Shown here: one piece after another, positions 46,351 to 53,026 of the stretch
How positions within the stretch are numbered: the first letter of the stretch is position 1
Layout of the letters: each line of letters starts with the position of its first letter
NCBI GenBank assembly: GCA_035570235.1
Contig: DATMML010000103.1
Location: 62,001 to 126,000, forward strand
DNA: 64,000 bases
Direction of reading: 5' to 3'
Source of the DNA: Vicinamibacteria bacterium
GTDB lineage: Bacteria; Acidobacteriota; Vicinamibacteria; Fen-336
The notes under the pieces: generated by a model
Told to the model about the DNA's origin: nothing
Seen by the model: the letters and a program-made list of their open reading frames with translations, nothing else
Database searches by the model: none
Translations under genes and position numbers: made by a program

Positions 46351-47303
46351 GCCCGGCCTCGCTGCGCGAGGGCTTGACCGGGGTGGTGGCGGAGTCCCCC
46401 GCCATGCGCGAGCTCCTGCCCGTGATCCTGCGGCTGGCCGAGGCCAAGAGCGCGGTCCTCCTCGAAGGGGAGAGCGGCACCGGCAAGGACCTGGTCGCCC
46501 ATTGGCTGCACTACGCCGGGGCCCGCCGCGACGGCCCCCTCATCAAGGTCCACTGCCCCTCGATTCCGGAGGACCTCCTGGAGTCGGAGCTGTTTGGCCA
46601 CGAGCGGGGGGCCTTCACGGACGCCAAGCAGGCCAAGCTGGGCAAGATCGAGATGGCGGCGGGGGGGACCCTCTACTTCGACCAGGCCCAGGAGCTCTCC
46701 ATGGCGCTGCAGGCCAAGCTCCTGCGGGTGGTGGAGGAGAGGTCCTTCGAGCGACTGGGGGGAACGCGCACCATCGAGGTGGACGTGCGCGTCGTGTCCT
46801 CCTCCAGCGTGGACCTGCGGGAGGCGGTGGGGGCCGGACGCTTCCGGGAGGACCTCTTTCACCGTCTGAACGTCGTCCCCTTGAAGCTGCCCCCTTTGCG
46901 CAACCGGCGGGAGGACATCCGGCCCCTGGCCGAGCTCTTCCTGCTCCGCGAGAGGGAGAGGGGGACGACCAAAGCCAAAGACTTCGACCCCGAGGCGGCG
47001 CAGGCCCTCCGGGGCTACCTGTGGCCCGGCAACGTGCGTGAGCTGCGGTCGGTGGTGGAACGGGCCGCCCTGTATTCGGCGGGAGAGGCGATCCTGCCCG
47101 CGGCCCTGCCTGGATTCATCCTCGAGCAGCCCTCGACCCTGTGGGCGGGGCGGGACCGCCGCCCCTCCCTGAAAGACGTGCAGCAGGCCTACATCCGTTA
47201 CGTGCTGGACCAGGTGGGGGGCAGCCAGACCCGCGCCGCCGCCATCCTGGGCATCAGCCGCAAGGCGCTCTGGGAGAAACGTCGACGCTTTGGGATCCCT
47301 TAA
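46347..47303 (+). CDS. NtrC-type AAA+ regulator without receiver domain, altered Walker B
   Basis: The 318-residue protein has the sigma-54-activator ATPase core followed by a Fis-type helix-turn-helix (about 277-318, DVQQAYIRYVLDQVGGSQTRAAAILGISRKALW), with no N-terminal sensor beyond 15 residues. Walker A is GESGTGKD (41-48). The sigma-54 contact loop is GAFTDA (88-93) rather than GAFTGA. Walker B reads GGTLYFDQ, with Gln113 where the family has the catalytic Glu. Arginines of the FREDLFHR finger region are kept. The start overlaps rsfS by ATGA. It may bind ATP without efficient hydrolysis and act as a repressor or an unusual activator. Confidence 0.85.
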   Translation: MSPASLREGLTGVVAESPAMRELLPVILRLAEAKSAVLLEGESGTGKDLVAHWLHYAGARRDGPLIKVHCPSIPEDLLESELFGHERGAFTDAKQAKLGKIEMAAGGTLYFDQAQELSMALQAKLLRVVEERSFERLGGTRTIEVDVRVVSSSSVDLREAVGAGRFREDLFHRLNVVPLKLPPLRNRREDIRPLAELFLLRERERGTTKAKDFDPEAAQALRGYLWPGNVRELRSVVERAALYSAGEAILPAALPGFILEQPSTLWAGRDRRPSLKDVQQAYIRYVLDQVGGSQTRAAAILGISRKALWEKRRRFGIP

Positions 47304-47306
47304 GGA

Positions 47307-47666
47307 ATGACAATGGAACAAAAGAAGCTCAAGCTCTTCCGGGACAAGCTGGTCCAAAAAAAGCAGGACATCCTGGAGGCGTACAACAAGAACAAGACCT
47401 ACGGCAAGGAAGCCGACGAGGAGGGGGCCCAGGACATCGCCGACAAGGCCTCGAACTCCTATACCAAGGAATTCCTGTTCAGCCTGTCCAACACGGAGCG
47501 GGACCTCTTGCGGATGGTCGACGAGGCTCTGGGCCGCATCGACGGCCGCCGGTTTGGGTACTGCGTCTCATGTGAGGACGAGATGAACCAAAAGCGGCTG
47601 GACGCCGTGCCCTGGGCCCGCCACTGCCTGCCCTGTCAGGAGAAGCAGGAGCAGGGGCTGCTGTGA
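47307..47666 (+). CDS. DksA/TraR-family zinc-finger protein
   Basis: The 119-residue protein has an N-terminal coiled coil (LKLFRDKLVQKKQDILEAY) and a C4 zinc finger with Cys86, Cys89, Cys107 and Cys110 (YCVSCEDEMNQKRLDAVPWARHCLPC). The coiled-coil tip carries acidic residues (DEEGAQDIADKASN) where DksA has its DxxDxA motif; here the match is partial (DIADKA). Such proteins enter the RNA polymerase secondary channel and work with ppGpp. It starts three bases after the regulator gene and belongs to the same transcript. Confidence 0.88.
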   Translation: MTMEQKKLKLFRDKLVQKKQDILEAYNKNKTYGKEADEEGAQDIADKASNSYTKEFLFSLSNTERDLLRMVDEALGRIDGRRFGYCVSCEDEMNQKRLDAVPWARHCLPCQEKQEQGLL

Positions 47667-47673
47667 GGCGGCG

Positions 47674-48399
47674 GTGAGCCTGCTCTCCGCGGGCACCGCC
47701 CGCCGCCTGGTGGAGCCGGTCCTGGCCGTGGTCTTCCCTTCCCTCTGCCGGGTCTGCACGGAGCCCCTCGCGCTCCGGGGGGGCCCGCTCTGCGATCCGT
47801 GTTGGCAGGCGCTGCCCCGCCACCGCGGCCCCACGTGCGCCTGCGGAATGGCCGGCCGGGGCACCCCTTGCGGGCGCTGTCGGCGCGGCCTCCAGCCCCT
47901 GGCCGCGGGGGCCAGCCTGGGCCCCTACGAGGGCGGGCTTCGCGCTCTGGTCCACGAGCTTTCCGACCGGGGGCGACCCCGGTTAGCGGCGCGGCTGGCG
48001 GAAACGCTCCTCGCGGACGGGGCCGCGCGTCGGGTGCTGTCCACGGGGGGCCTCCTCGTGCCCATCCCCCTCCACCCGCGGCGCCGGCGCGAGCGGGGCT
48101 TCAGCCCGTCCGCGCTTTTGGCCCGCGAGCTGGCGCGGCGCAGCGGCCTGCCCTGCTCGGAGGAGGCCCTGGTGCGGCGCCTGGACACCCCGCCCCCGGC
48201 CGGCCTCTCCGCGGCCCGGCGACGGAAGGACATGGCCCTGGCCTTCGCGGTGAGGCGGCGGACAAAGATCGCGGGGCGGGTGGTCGTCCTCGTGGACGAC
48301 GTGCTCGCCACCGGGGCCACTGCCCGGGCCTGCGCGAGGGCTCTGCGGGCCGCGGGCGCGGCCGAGGTCCGACTCTTGACGGTGGCGAGGGTCGCTTAG
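47674..48399 (+). CDS. comF: ComF family amidophosphoribosyltransferase-like protein
   Basis: The 241-residue protein begins with a zinc-finger-like Cys cluster (LCRVCTEPLALRGGPLCDPCW, then CACGM and CGRC) and ends with a phosphoribosyltransferase fold: VPIPLHPRRRRERGFSPSALLARELA, and the PRPP loop VVVLVDDVLATGATARACARAL. This is the full ComFC layout. Homologues are needed for DNA uptake in competent species, although many bacteria with comF are not known to be competent. GTG start, seven bases after the preceding gene. Confidence 0.9.
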   Translation: MSLLSAGTARRLVEPVLAVVFPSLCRVCTEPLALRGGPLCDPCWQALPRHRGPTCACGMAGRGTPCGRCRRGLQPLAAGASLGPYEGGLRALVHELSDRGRPRLAARLAETLLADGAARRVLSTGGLLVPIPLHPRRRRERGFSPSALLARELARRSGLPCSEEALVRRLDTPPPAGLSAARRRKDMALAFAVRRRTKIAGRVVVLVDDVLATGATARACARALRAAGAAEVRLLTVARVA

Positions 48400-48421
48400 G
48401 GGTCTACGAGGGGAGGACGTC

Positions 48422-49246
48422 TTGAAAGAGCGGAGCCGAGGGAAGCGGGCGGGGACCGTGGGGGCGCTGGGGCTGCTGCTGCTGGCCGCGCCCGCCGGGG
48501 CCTGGGGTCCTATCGGAGAGCGGTTGGTGATCGCGCGGGCCGTCGACACCCTGCCCAAACCGTTGAACAAGTTCTACAAGGACCATCGGCTAGAGATGCC
48601 CTCCCTCGCCCCGGACAGCCGGCCGGGGCCGAGGACGCCGGACCGCCGCTTCGAGGTGGACCGGCTGCTGCCCTTCCCCTTCCTCGAGCTGCCCCGAACG
48701 GAGAAGGGCCTGCAGGAGAAGTTCGGGGAGGATGTGTCGGCCAAGGTGGGCCGCCTGCCCTGGCTCATTCAAGAATCCTACGCGCGGCTCTTGGAGGCGT
48801 TCCGCTCTCGGGACAAGGGTCAGATCCTGACCGAGTCCGACACCCTGGCCGGGCTCGTGGCCGACCTCAACAACCCGCTCTCCCTGACCGAGAACTCCGA
48901 CGGCCAGAAGACCGGTCAGAACGGCCTGGGGGCCCGGTTCTCGGAGCGCTCGCTGGAGGCCTGGCAGACCCGGCTCGGCCTGAACCCGGAGACGGCCGTC
49001 TTTCTCGACGACCCCAAGCAGTACGTCTTTTCCATCATCAACGGGACCTACATCTGGCTGGACAACCTCCTCTACCAGGAGGAGCTGGCCCGCCGGGGGA
49101 AGGCGGGATACACGGAAATCTACTACGAGGACTTGGAGCGCCGCGTGGGGCCCATCACCAAGGAGCGCCTGAGCCGCGCGGCCTCGGATGCGGGGAGCTA
49201 CTGGTACACGGCTTGGACGCAGGCCGGACGCCCCGAGCTCAAGTAA
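48422..49246 (+). CDS. Degenerate S1/P1-nuclease or zinc phospholipase C-like exported protein
   Basis: The 274-residue protein has a signal peptide that would be cleaved before Trp28 (PAGA/WGPIGE). In S1/P1 nucleases and zinc phospholipases C that Trp is the N-terminal metal ligand, followed by WGxxGH; here His is replaced by Glu33. The DxHQPLH block reads DLNNPLSLTENSDGQKTGQNG and the GIHxRFE block reads GLGARFSE, so further zinc-binding histidines are lost, while the surrounding sequence and the WYTAWTQAGRPEL end are conserved. It is probably a non-catalytic relative. TTG start with GGGGAGG upstream. Confidence 0.72.
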   Translation: MKERSRGKRAGTVGALGLLLLAAPAGAWGPIGERLVIARAVDTLPKPLNKFYKDHRLEMPSLAPDSRPGPRTPDRRFEVDRLLPFPFLELPRTEKGLQEKFGEDVSAKVGRLPWLIQESYARLLEAFRSRDKGQILTESDTLAGLVADLNNPLSLTENSDGQKTGQNGLGARFSERSLEAWQTRLGLNPETAVFLDDPKQYVFSIINGTYIWLDNLLYQEELARRGKAGYTEIYYEDLERRVGPITKERLSRAASDAGSYWYTAWTQAGRPELK

Positions 49247-49271
49247 GGGAAGGGCGCGGCCTCCGCGCGGT

Positions 49272-49300
49272 TTGACCGTCCCCGAGCATGTCATTATCAT
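49272..49300 (+). promoter_or_regulatory. Sigma-70 promoter of the ECF sigma/STAS operon
   Basis: TTGACC (49272-49277) and TATCAT (49295-49300) have ideal 17-base spacing. The start should be near 49307, leaving about 50 bases of leader. This suggests housekeeping transcription of the ECF factor rather than pure autoregulation. Confidence 0.65.
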
Positions 49301-49360
49301 CGGAGAATCACGGCGGTTCTCCCGGTACACTTTCACGGAACGAGGCCCTTGGACGAGGGA

Positions 49361-49972
49361 ATGGTGTCCCCTTCCGACGCTGAGCTCATCGAGCGCTGCC
49401 TCCGGAAGGACAACTCGGCGTGGGACCAGGTCGTCGCCCGTTTCCGGCGGAAGATCTTCCACATCGCCTACAAGTTCACCGGGAAACACGACGAGGCGGA
49501 GGACCTGACCCAGGAGATCTTCTTCAAGGTCTTCAAGAGCCTGGACAAGTTCAACCGCGACGCCGACTTCTCCACTTGGCTGAGCAGCGTGGCCCGCAAC
49601 TATTGCATCGACCACTATCGCGCGAGCAAGCGGGAGCGCGAGGTGCTGGTCGAGGACCTGGTGGCCTTCGACCTCGCCCCCGCCTCCTCCGGCAACCCTC
49701 ATCGGGCCCTCGAGGACCAGGACCGGCGCAGCTTTCTCCGCCGGGGACTGGACATGCTCCCCGACAAGCTGAGGGAGGCGGTCGTGCTGCGGGACCTGCA
49801 GGGCCTGAGCTACCAGGAGATGGCGGACCGCCTGGAACTGCCGGAGGGGACCGTGAAGAGCCGCATCAACCGCGGACGCGAGGAGCTCTCCCGCCTCCTG
49901 CTCCGGGCCCAGCAGCCGTTGCGGGGGAAGAGGGGCCGGGTGGCCGCGCGCAGAGGTCCGGAGGTGAGGTGA
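49361..49972 (+). CDS. ECF-type RNA polymerase sigma factor
   Basis: The product (203 residues from ATG 49361; in-frame TTG 49349 and GTG 49364 are alternatives, each with a nearby GAGG) has region 2 (EAEDLTQEIFFKVFKSLDKFNRDADFSTWLSSVARNYCIDHYR) and region 4 (DKLREAVVLRDLQGLSYQEMADRLELPEGTVKSRINRGREEL) and no region 3. Its C-terminus is basic (RGKRGRVAARRG). The stop overlaps the ATG of a STAS-domain gene by one base. No anti-sigma factor gene with a zf-HC2 or kinase domain follows, unlike the other ECF operon in this window. Confidence 0.9.
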   Translation: MVSPSDAELIERCLRKDNSAWDQVVARFRRKIFHIAYKFTGKHDEAEDLTQEIFFKVFKSLDKFNRDADFSTWLSSVARNYCIDHYRASKREREVLVEDLVAFDLAPASSGNPHRALEDQDRRSFLRRGLDMLPDKLREAVVLRDLQGLSYQEMADRLELPEGTVKSRINRGREELSRLLLRAQQPLRGKRGRVAARRGPEVR

Positions 49973-50340
49973 TGCAGCTCGCAGTGGAGGAACGCGGTGA
50001 CGTCCGGATCGTCCGGGTGCAGGAGGCTAAGCTGACCTACCCGGTCCTATCCTCCTTCTTCAGCGAGGTCCGCCAGCTCGTGGACGGGGGGATCCGCAAG
50101 GTGGTGATCGACCTGGGGGCGGTGAGCTACATCGACAGCGCTTCCATCGGCTGCCTCATGGACATCCACCGCCTGCTCCAGGAGAAGACGGGGGCGGTGA
50201 AGCTGGCCGGCCTGCAGCCGCGGGTGGAGACCATGATCTCCATGACGGGGGTGCACAAGATCATCGACATCCGCCGGGAAGTGGCGGAGGCCTTGAGCTC
50301 ATTCGGGATCAAGAAGGGGCGGGGTAAGAGCGATGCGTAG
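49972..50340 (+). CDS. STAS-domain protein (anti-anti-sigma factor-like)
   Basis: The 122-residue protein is a single STAS domain: VRIVRVQEAKLTYPVLSSFFSEVRQLVDGGIRKVVIDLGAVSYIDSASIGCLMDIHRLLQ. In SpoIIAA-type proteins the Ser after the Asp of this motif (here Ser56 after Asp55) is phosphorylated by an anti-sigma kinase. The later KLAGLQPRVETMISMTGVHKIIDI also fits. No partner kinase is encoded nearby. It follows the ECF sigma gene with TGATG overlap and itself overlaps the next gene by eight bases. Confidence 0.9.
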   Translation: MQLAVEERGDVRIVRVQEAKLTYPVLSSFFSEVRQLVDGGIRKVVIDLGAVSYIDSASIGCLMDIHRLLQEKTGAVKLAGLQPRVETMISMTGVHKIIDIRREVAEALSSFGIKKGRGKSDA

Positions 50341-50641
50341 GGTGCGCCTCACCACCGGTCACGAACTGAGCCTGGATGGTGATCTCCTCGGGATCCTGGA
50401 GGCCCTCTACCGGGAGGTTACCCTGAAGCACCAGCTCCGGGTCAGCTTCGAGGACATGATGCGCGAGATCGAGGGGCTGGTGGCCCAGATGGACGAGGAG
50501 GAGCGCAAGCGCTACCTTGTCGAGAGCCTGTTCCTGAACTCGGTGACCTACGAGAACGAGATGCTGGACGCTTACATGCGGAAGCTCACCGCCGCCAAGA
50601 AGAAGGGGCGGGGGGGACGCGCCGCCGGGAGGTCCCTGTGA
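50333..50641 (+). CDS. Small conserved-looking protein of unknown function
   Basis: A 102-residue, mostly helical, highly charged protein (RVSFEDMMREIEGLVAQMDEEERKRYLVESLFLNSVTYENEMLDAYMRKLTAAKKK). It begins with a short beta-hairpin-like segment VRLTTGHELSLDGDL. There is no signal peptide, metal site or recognised domain. It overlaps the STAS gene by eight bases and the DUF1573 gene by GTGA, so it is clearly made together with them. It may bind the STAS protein or the sigma factor, but nothing in the sequence shows this. Confidence 0.75.
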   Translation: MRRVRLTTGHELSLDGDLLGILEALYREVTLKHQLRVSFEDMMREIEGLVAQMDEEERKRYLVESLFLNSVTYENEMLDAYMRKLTAAKKKGRGGRAAGRSL

Positions 50642-51054
50642 GAAGAGCGTTGACCGCGGTGGCGGTGGTCCTGCTGGTCTCGTCCGCGTGGGCGCAAGAC
50701 AAGGGGGCAAAGGGGGAGGCCGCCCCCAAGGGGCCCAAGATCCGGGTGGAGCCGACCACGTTCGATTTCGGCAAGGCCCTGCCCAACAAGACGCTGGACA
50801 AGGAGTTCAGCCTCCGCAACTTCGGGAACGAGGATCTGGTGATCGAGAACGTCTCCACCACCTGCGGGTGCACGGCCGCCCTCATGGACAGCAAGGTGGT
50901 CAAGCCCGGCGGCACCACCCCCCTGCGCGTCTCCCTGCAGACCCGCGAGTACTCGGGAAAGGTGGAGCGCACGATCCTGGTGCGCTCCAACGACCCCACC
51001 ACCGCCCTCCTCGAGATCAAGGTCCAGGTAACGGTCGTCCCGGCCACGAAGTAG
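50638..51054 (+). CDS. Exported DUF1573-domain protein
   Basis: The 138-residue protein has a signal peptide (LTAVAVVLLVSSAWAQ) and a DUF1573 (ASPM/SPD-2/Hydin-like) immunoglobulin fold: PTTFDFGKALPNKTLDKEFSLRNFGNEDLVIENVSTTCGCTAALM, with the paired cysteines TTCGC typical of the family. These domains are found in periplasmic or surface proteins of unknown role. It ends the sigma/STAS operon and is convergent with the thioredoxin-like gene. Confidence 0.88.
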   Translation: MRRALTAVAVVLLVSSAWAQDKGAKGEAAPKGPKIRVEPTTFDFGKALPNKTLDKEFSLRNFGNEDLVIENVSTTCGCTAALMDSKVVKPGGTTPLRVSLQTREYSGKVERTILVRSNDPTTALLEIKVQVTVVPATK

Positions 51055-51136
51055 GGGCTCGCAGCCGTCCCGCTGATCTGACCTTCCTCCCGGTCACCGC
51101 CCGCGCGAGCTTCTCCCCGCGGTTCAGAACCAGCAC

Positions 51137-51150
51137 GGGGGCGCGCCCCC
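51137..51150. terminator. GC-rich palindrome between convergent genes
   Basis: GGGGGCGCGCCCCC is a perfect 14-base palindrome directly after the stop codon of the minus-strand thioredoxin-like gene and 82 bases after the plus-strand DUF1573 stop. It could serve as a terminator for both directions, although no T-run is present. Confidence 0.4.
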
Positions 51151-51690
51151 TCAGCTCGAGCAATCGGAGCCCTCGGCCAAGAGCTCCTCGATGCGGGCGG
51201 CCATCTTGCGTCCGCTCTCCTCGCCCAGGTGGACCTCCCCGACCGTCACCCCACGAATGGTGCCGCAGCGATCCACGAGATAGATCGCCGGCCAATACTC
51301 GTTGCCGAGCGCACGCCAGTACCGGAGATCGTTGTCCAGGAGGTGAGAGAAGTCGAGCTTGTGCTCGCTCACGTGCGCCGCGACGGCGGCCCGGACATGC
51401 TCGTAGGGGAACTCGGGAGAATGAATTCCCACGACGGTAAGGCCGCGCGACCCATAGCGACCAAGCGCATCCCTGACCCAGGGAATCGTGCGGGTGCAGT
51501 TGATTCAGCCGAATGTCCAGACGTCAAGCAGGACCACTCGGCCGCGCAACTCGCGGATGCTCACCGGGGTTCCGACCCAATGCTTGGGGTCCAGGGTCGG
51601 GAACTCGGGTACGTCACGGCGGGCCGGCCCGGCATGGAGGAGCAGAGCGCTCAGAGCCAGGGTGACGGCGGTGGCACTCATCTTTAGCAT
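51151..51690 (-). CDS. Exported thioredoxin-fold selenoprotein (TlpA/DipZ-like redoxin), UGA read as selenocysteine
   Basis: The full 179-residue frame is interrupted only by a UGA at 51507-51505 (residue 62). It begins with a signal peptide (MLKMSATAVTLALSALLLHA), then VGTPVSIRELRGRVVLLDVWTFG, the UGA codon, and INCTRTIPWVRD, TVVGIHSPEFPYE and GNEYWPAIYLVDRCG with cis-Pro134. Relatives have WTYxCINCxRTxP, so UGA stands exactly at the first redox cysteine, giving a U62-x-x-C65 site. A SECIS-like hairpin follows. ATG 51690 is preferred (GGAG six bases upstream); an in-frame TTG exists at 51702. A pseudogene or sequencing error (TGC to TGA) is the alternative, but sequence on both sides is intact. 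It would act in periplasmic thiol redox or peroxide defence. Confidence 0.8.
51466..51492 (-). promoter_or_regulatory. Candidate bacterial SECIS element downstream of the in-frame UGA
   Basis: In the mRNA, UCCCUG (51484-51479) pairs with CAGGGA (51475-51470) around a GGU apex; below it one U is bulged, an A-U pair can form, and CGCA/UGCG (51492-51489, 51469-51466) may extend the stem. A G-U in the apical loop and a bulged U a few pairs below are what SelB recognises in E. coli fdhF. About 26 bases separate the UGA from the loop, inside the usual range. Confidence 0.68.
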
Positions 51691-51762
51691 TCCCGGCTCC
51701 AAGAAATCCTAAGCCGTCCTGTCCATGAGTCCGTGGTGGACCGAGCTCTGTTCCCGCGAGCA

Positions 51763-51819
51763 GCCGAGGCTCGGGTCGGAAGCAATGTCCCGAGAGATCC
51801 CCCTCTTGCGAGCCTCGGC
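51763..51819. repeat. 11-base perfect inverted repeat in the leader of the selenoprotein gene
   Basis: GCCGAGGCTCG (51763-51773) and CGAGCCTCGGC (51809-51819) are exact reverse complements separated by 35 bases. The repeat lies between lpxC and the selenoprotein gene, next to the predicted transcription start. It could terminate lpxC transcripts or control the downstream gene. Confidence 0.55.
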
Positions 51820-51820
51820 T

Positions 51821-51848
51821 ACTGTAGCACCGCGAAGGCTTGACTCAA
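51821..51848 (-). promoter_or_regulatory. Probable promoter of the selenoprotein gene
   Basis: On the minus strand TTGAGT (51848-51843) and TACAGT (51826-51821) are 16 bases apart. The -35 overlaps a CTTGACTCAAG palindrome (51839-51849) that could be an operator. The leader before the ATG at 51690 would be about 120 bases. Confidence 0.5.
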
Positions 51849-51939
51849 GGCTTCGAGTCGTCCGTCGGATACTTAGCGGACGGCCACACCTGAGCAGAGA
51901 GGAGGAGTGCAGACGGGCGGGACAACGGAAGGAGCCGGC

Positions 51940-52848
51940 TCAGGCCTCGGAGGGCCGGAAGGAGAGGGCGGGCGCGCCCGGCGCGTCAAGAGCCGCGATG
52001 TCGGGGCTCGCCTCCAGCGCGAAGGCATCGGGCGTGGCCAGAAGCTTTCGCGCCACCGCCGCGTGCAGCGCATGGCCGGCCTTCACGGCCTCCAGGTGCC
52101 CCACGATGGGGTGGCCGAGGAGCGCCAGGTCCCCCACCGCGTCCAGCACCTTGTGCCGGACGAACTCGTCCTCGAAGCGCAGCTTGTTGTTGAGAACGCC
52201 GGTCTCCCCGATCACCACCGCATTTTCCAGGCTCCCTCCGAGGGCCAGACCGTTCTTGCGCATGGCCTCCACGTCGCGGAGGAAGCCGAAGGTCCGGGCA
52301 GGGGCCACACTGTCCACGAAGTTCCGGGGCGTGATCCTCACGGAGACGGCCTGGTGCCGCAACAAGGGGTGGTCGAAGCCGATGGTATAGCTCACGTTGA
52401 AGTGAGCGGAGGGGGAGAGGCGGGCTCTCTTGTTTCCCCGGATCACCTCCACCGGCTTCAGGATCTTGAGGTAGCGACGGGGCGCGGCCAAAGGCTTGAG
52501 CCCGGCTTCATGGATGAGGATCACGAAGGGCGCGGCGCTGCCGTCCAGGATGGGGATCTCGGGACCATCCACTTCCACAATCGCGTCGTCCACGCCCAGG
52601 GCGTAGAGGGCGGAGAGCAGGTGCTCCACGGTGTCGACGGAGACCCCGTCCCGGCTCAAGGTGGTGGCGTGGTCCTGCCGGGAGAGGCAGGCGAGACTGG
52701 CCGGAATCTCCACATCCACGTCGGTGCGGTGGAAGCGGATGCCGTGCTCGGCGGGGGCAGGGCGCAGACGAAGGCGGACGGCACGGCCCGAGTGGAGGCC
52801 GATCCCGGTGCAGCCAACGTCGCGCTTCAGTGTTCGCCGATAGGCCAT
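51940..52848 (-). CDS. lpxC: UDP-3-O-acyl-N-acetylglucosamine deacetylase
   Basis: The 302-residue protein starts RRTLKRDVGCTGIGLHSG, has DHATTLSRDGVSVDTVEHLLSALYALGVDDAIVEVDGPEIPILDGSAAPFV with the zinc-binding His76, and later TFGFLRDVEAMR, LRFEDEFVRHKVLDAVGDLALLGHPIVGHLEAVKAGHALHA, which carries the second zinc His, Asp and the catalytic His. It catalyses the first committed step of lipid A synthesis in the cytoplasm. It shows that the organism makes LPS or a related glycolipid. Upstream (52849-53026) a GATAAT-like -10 on the minus strand within TGTTGATAATG may be its promoter. Confidence 0.96.
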   Translation of the reverse strand: MAYRRTLKRDVGCTGIGLHSGRAVRLRLRPAPAEHGIRFHRTDVDVEIPASLACLSRQDHATTLSRDGVSVDTVEHLLSALYALGVDDAIVEVDGPEIPILDGSAAPFVILIHEAGLKPLAAPRRYLKILKPVEVIRGNKRARLSPSAHFNVSYTIGFDHPLLRHQAVSVRITPRNFVDSVAPARTFGFLRDVEAMRKNGLALGGSLENAVVIGETGVLNNKLRFEDEFVRHKVLDAVGDLALLGHPIVGHLEAVKAGHALHAAVARKLLATPDAFALEASPDIAALDAPGAPALSFRPSEA

Positions 52849-53026
52849 GCTGTTGTTTCGGTCGTAGCCTCGATCCAGCCGCTGATCTGACGAAAAGGGT
52901 GCAATGCCGATGCCACGAGGATTTCACCGCCAAGTGCCTCATTATCAACACTATTGACCGCCGTTCGTGACCTCCGGGCCACGGTTGCCGGGCCACGTTG
53001 TGGCTCGCCGACCACAGGAGGTCTCG

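Noticed and set aside
51505-51702. Reading the thioredoxin-like locus as a pseudogene with a nonsense mutation
   Set aside because: The UGA falls exactly on the redox cysteine, the rest of the frame is intact and a SECIS-like hairpin follows; a random nonsense mutation would not be expected to show all three. Not fully excluded.
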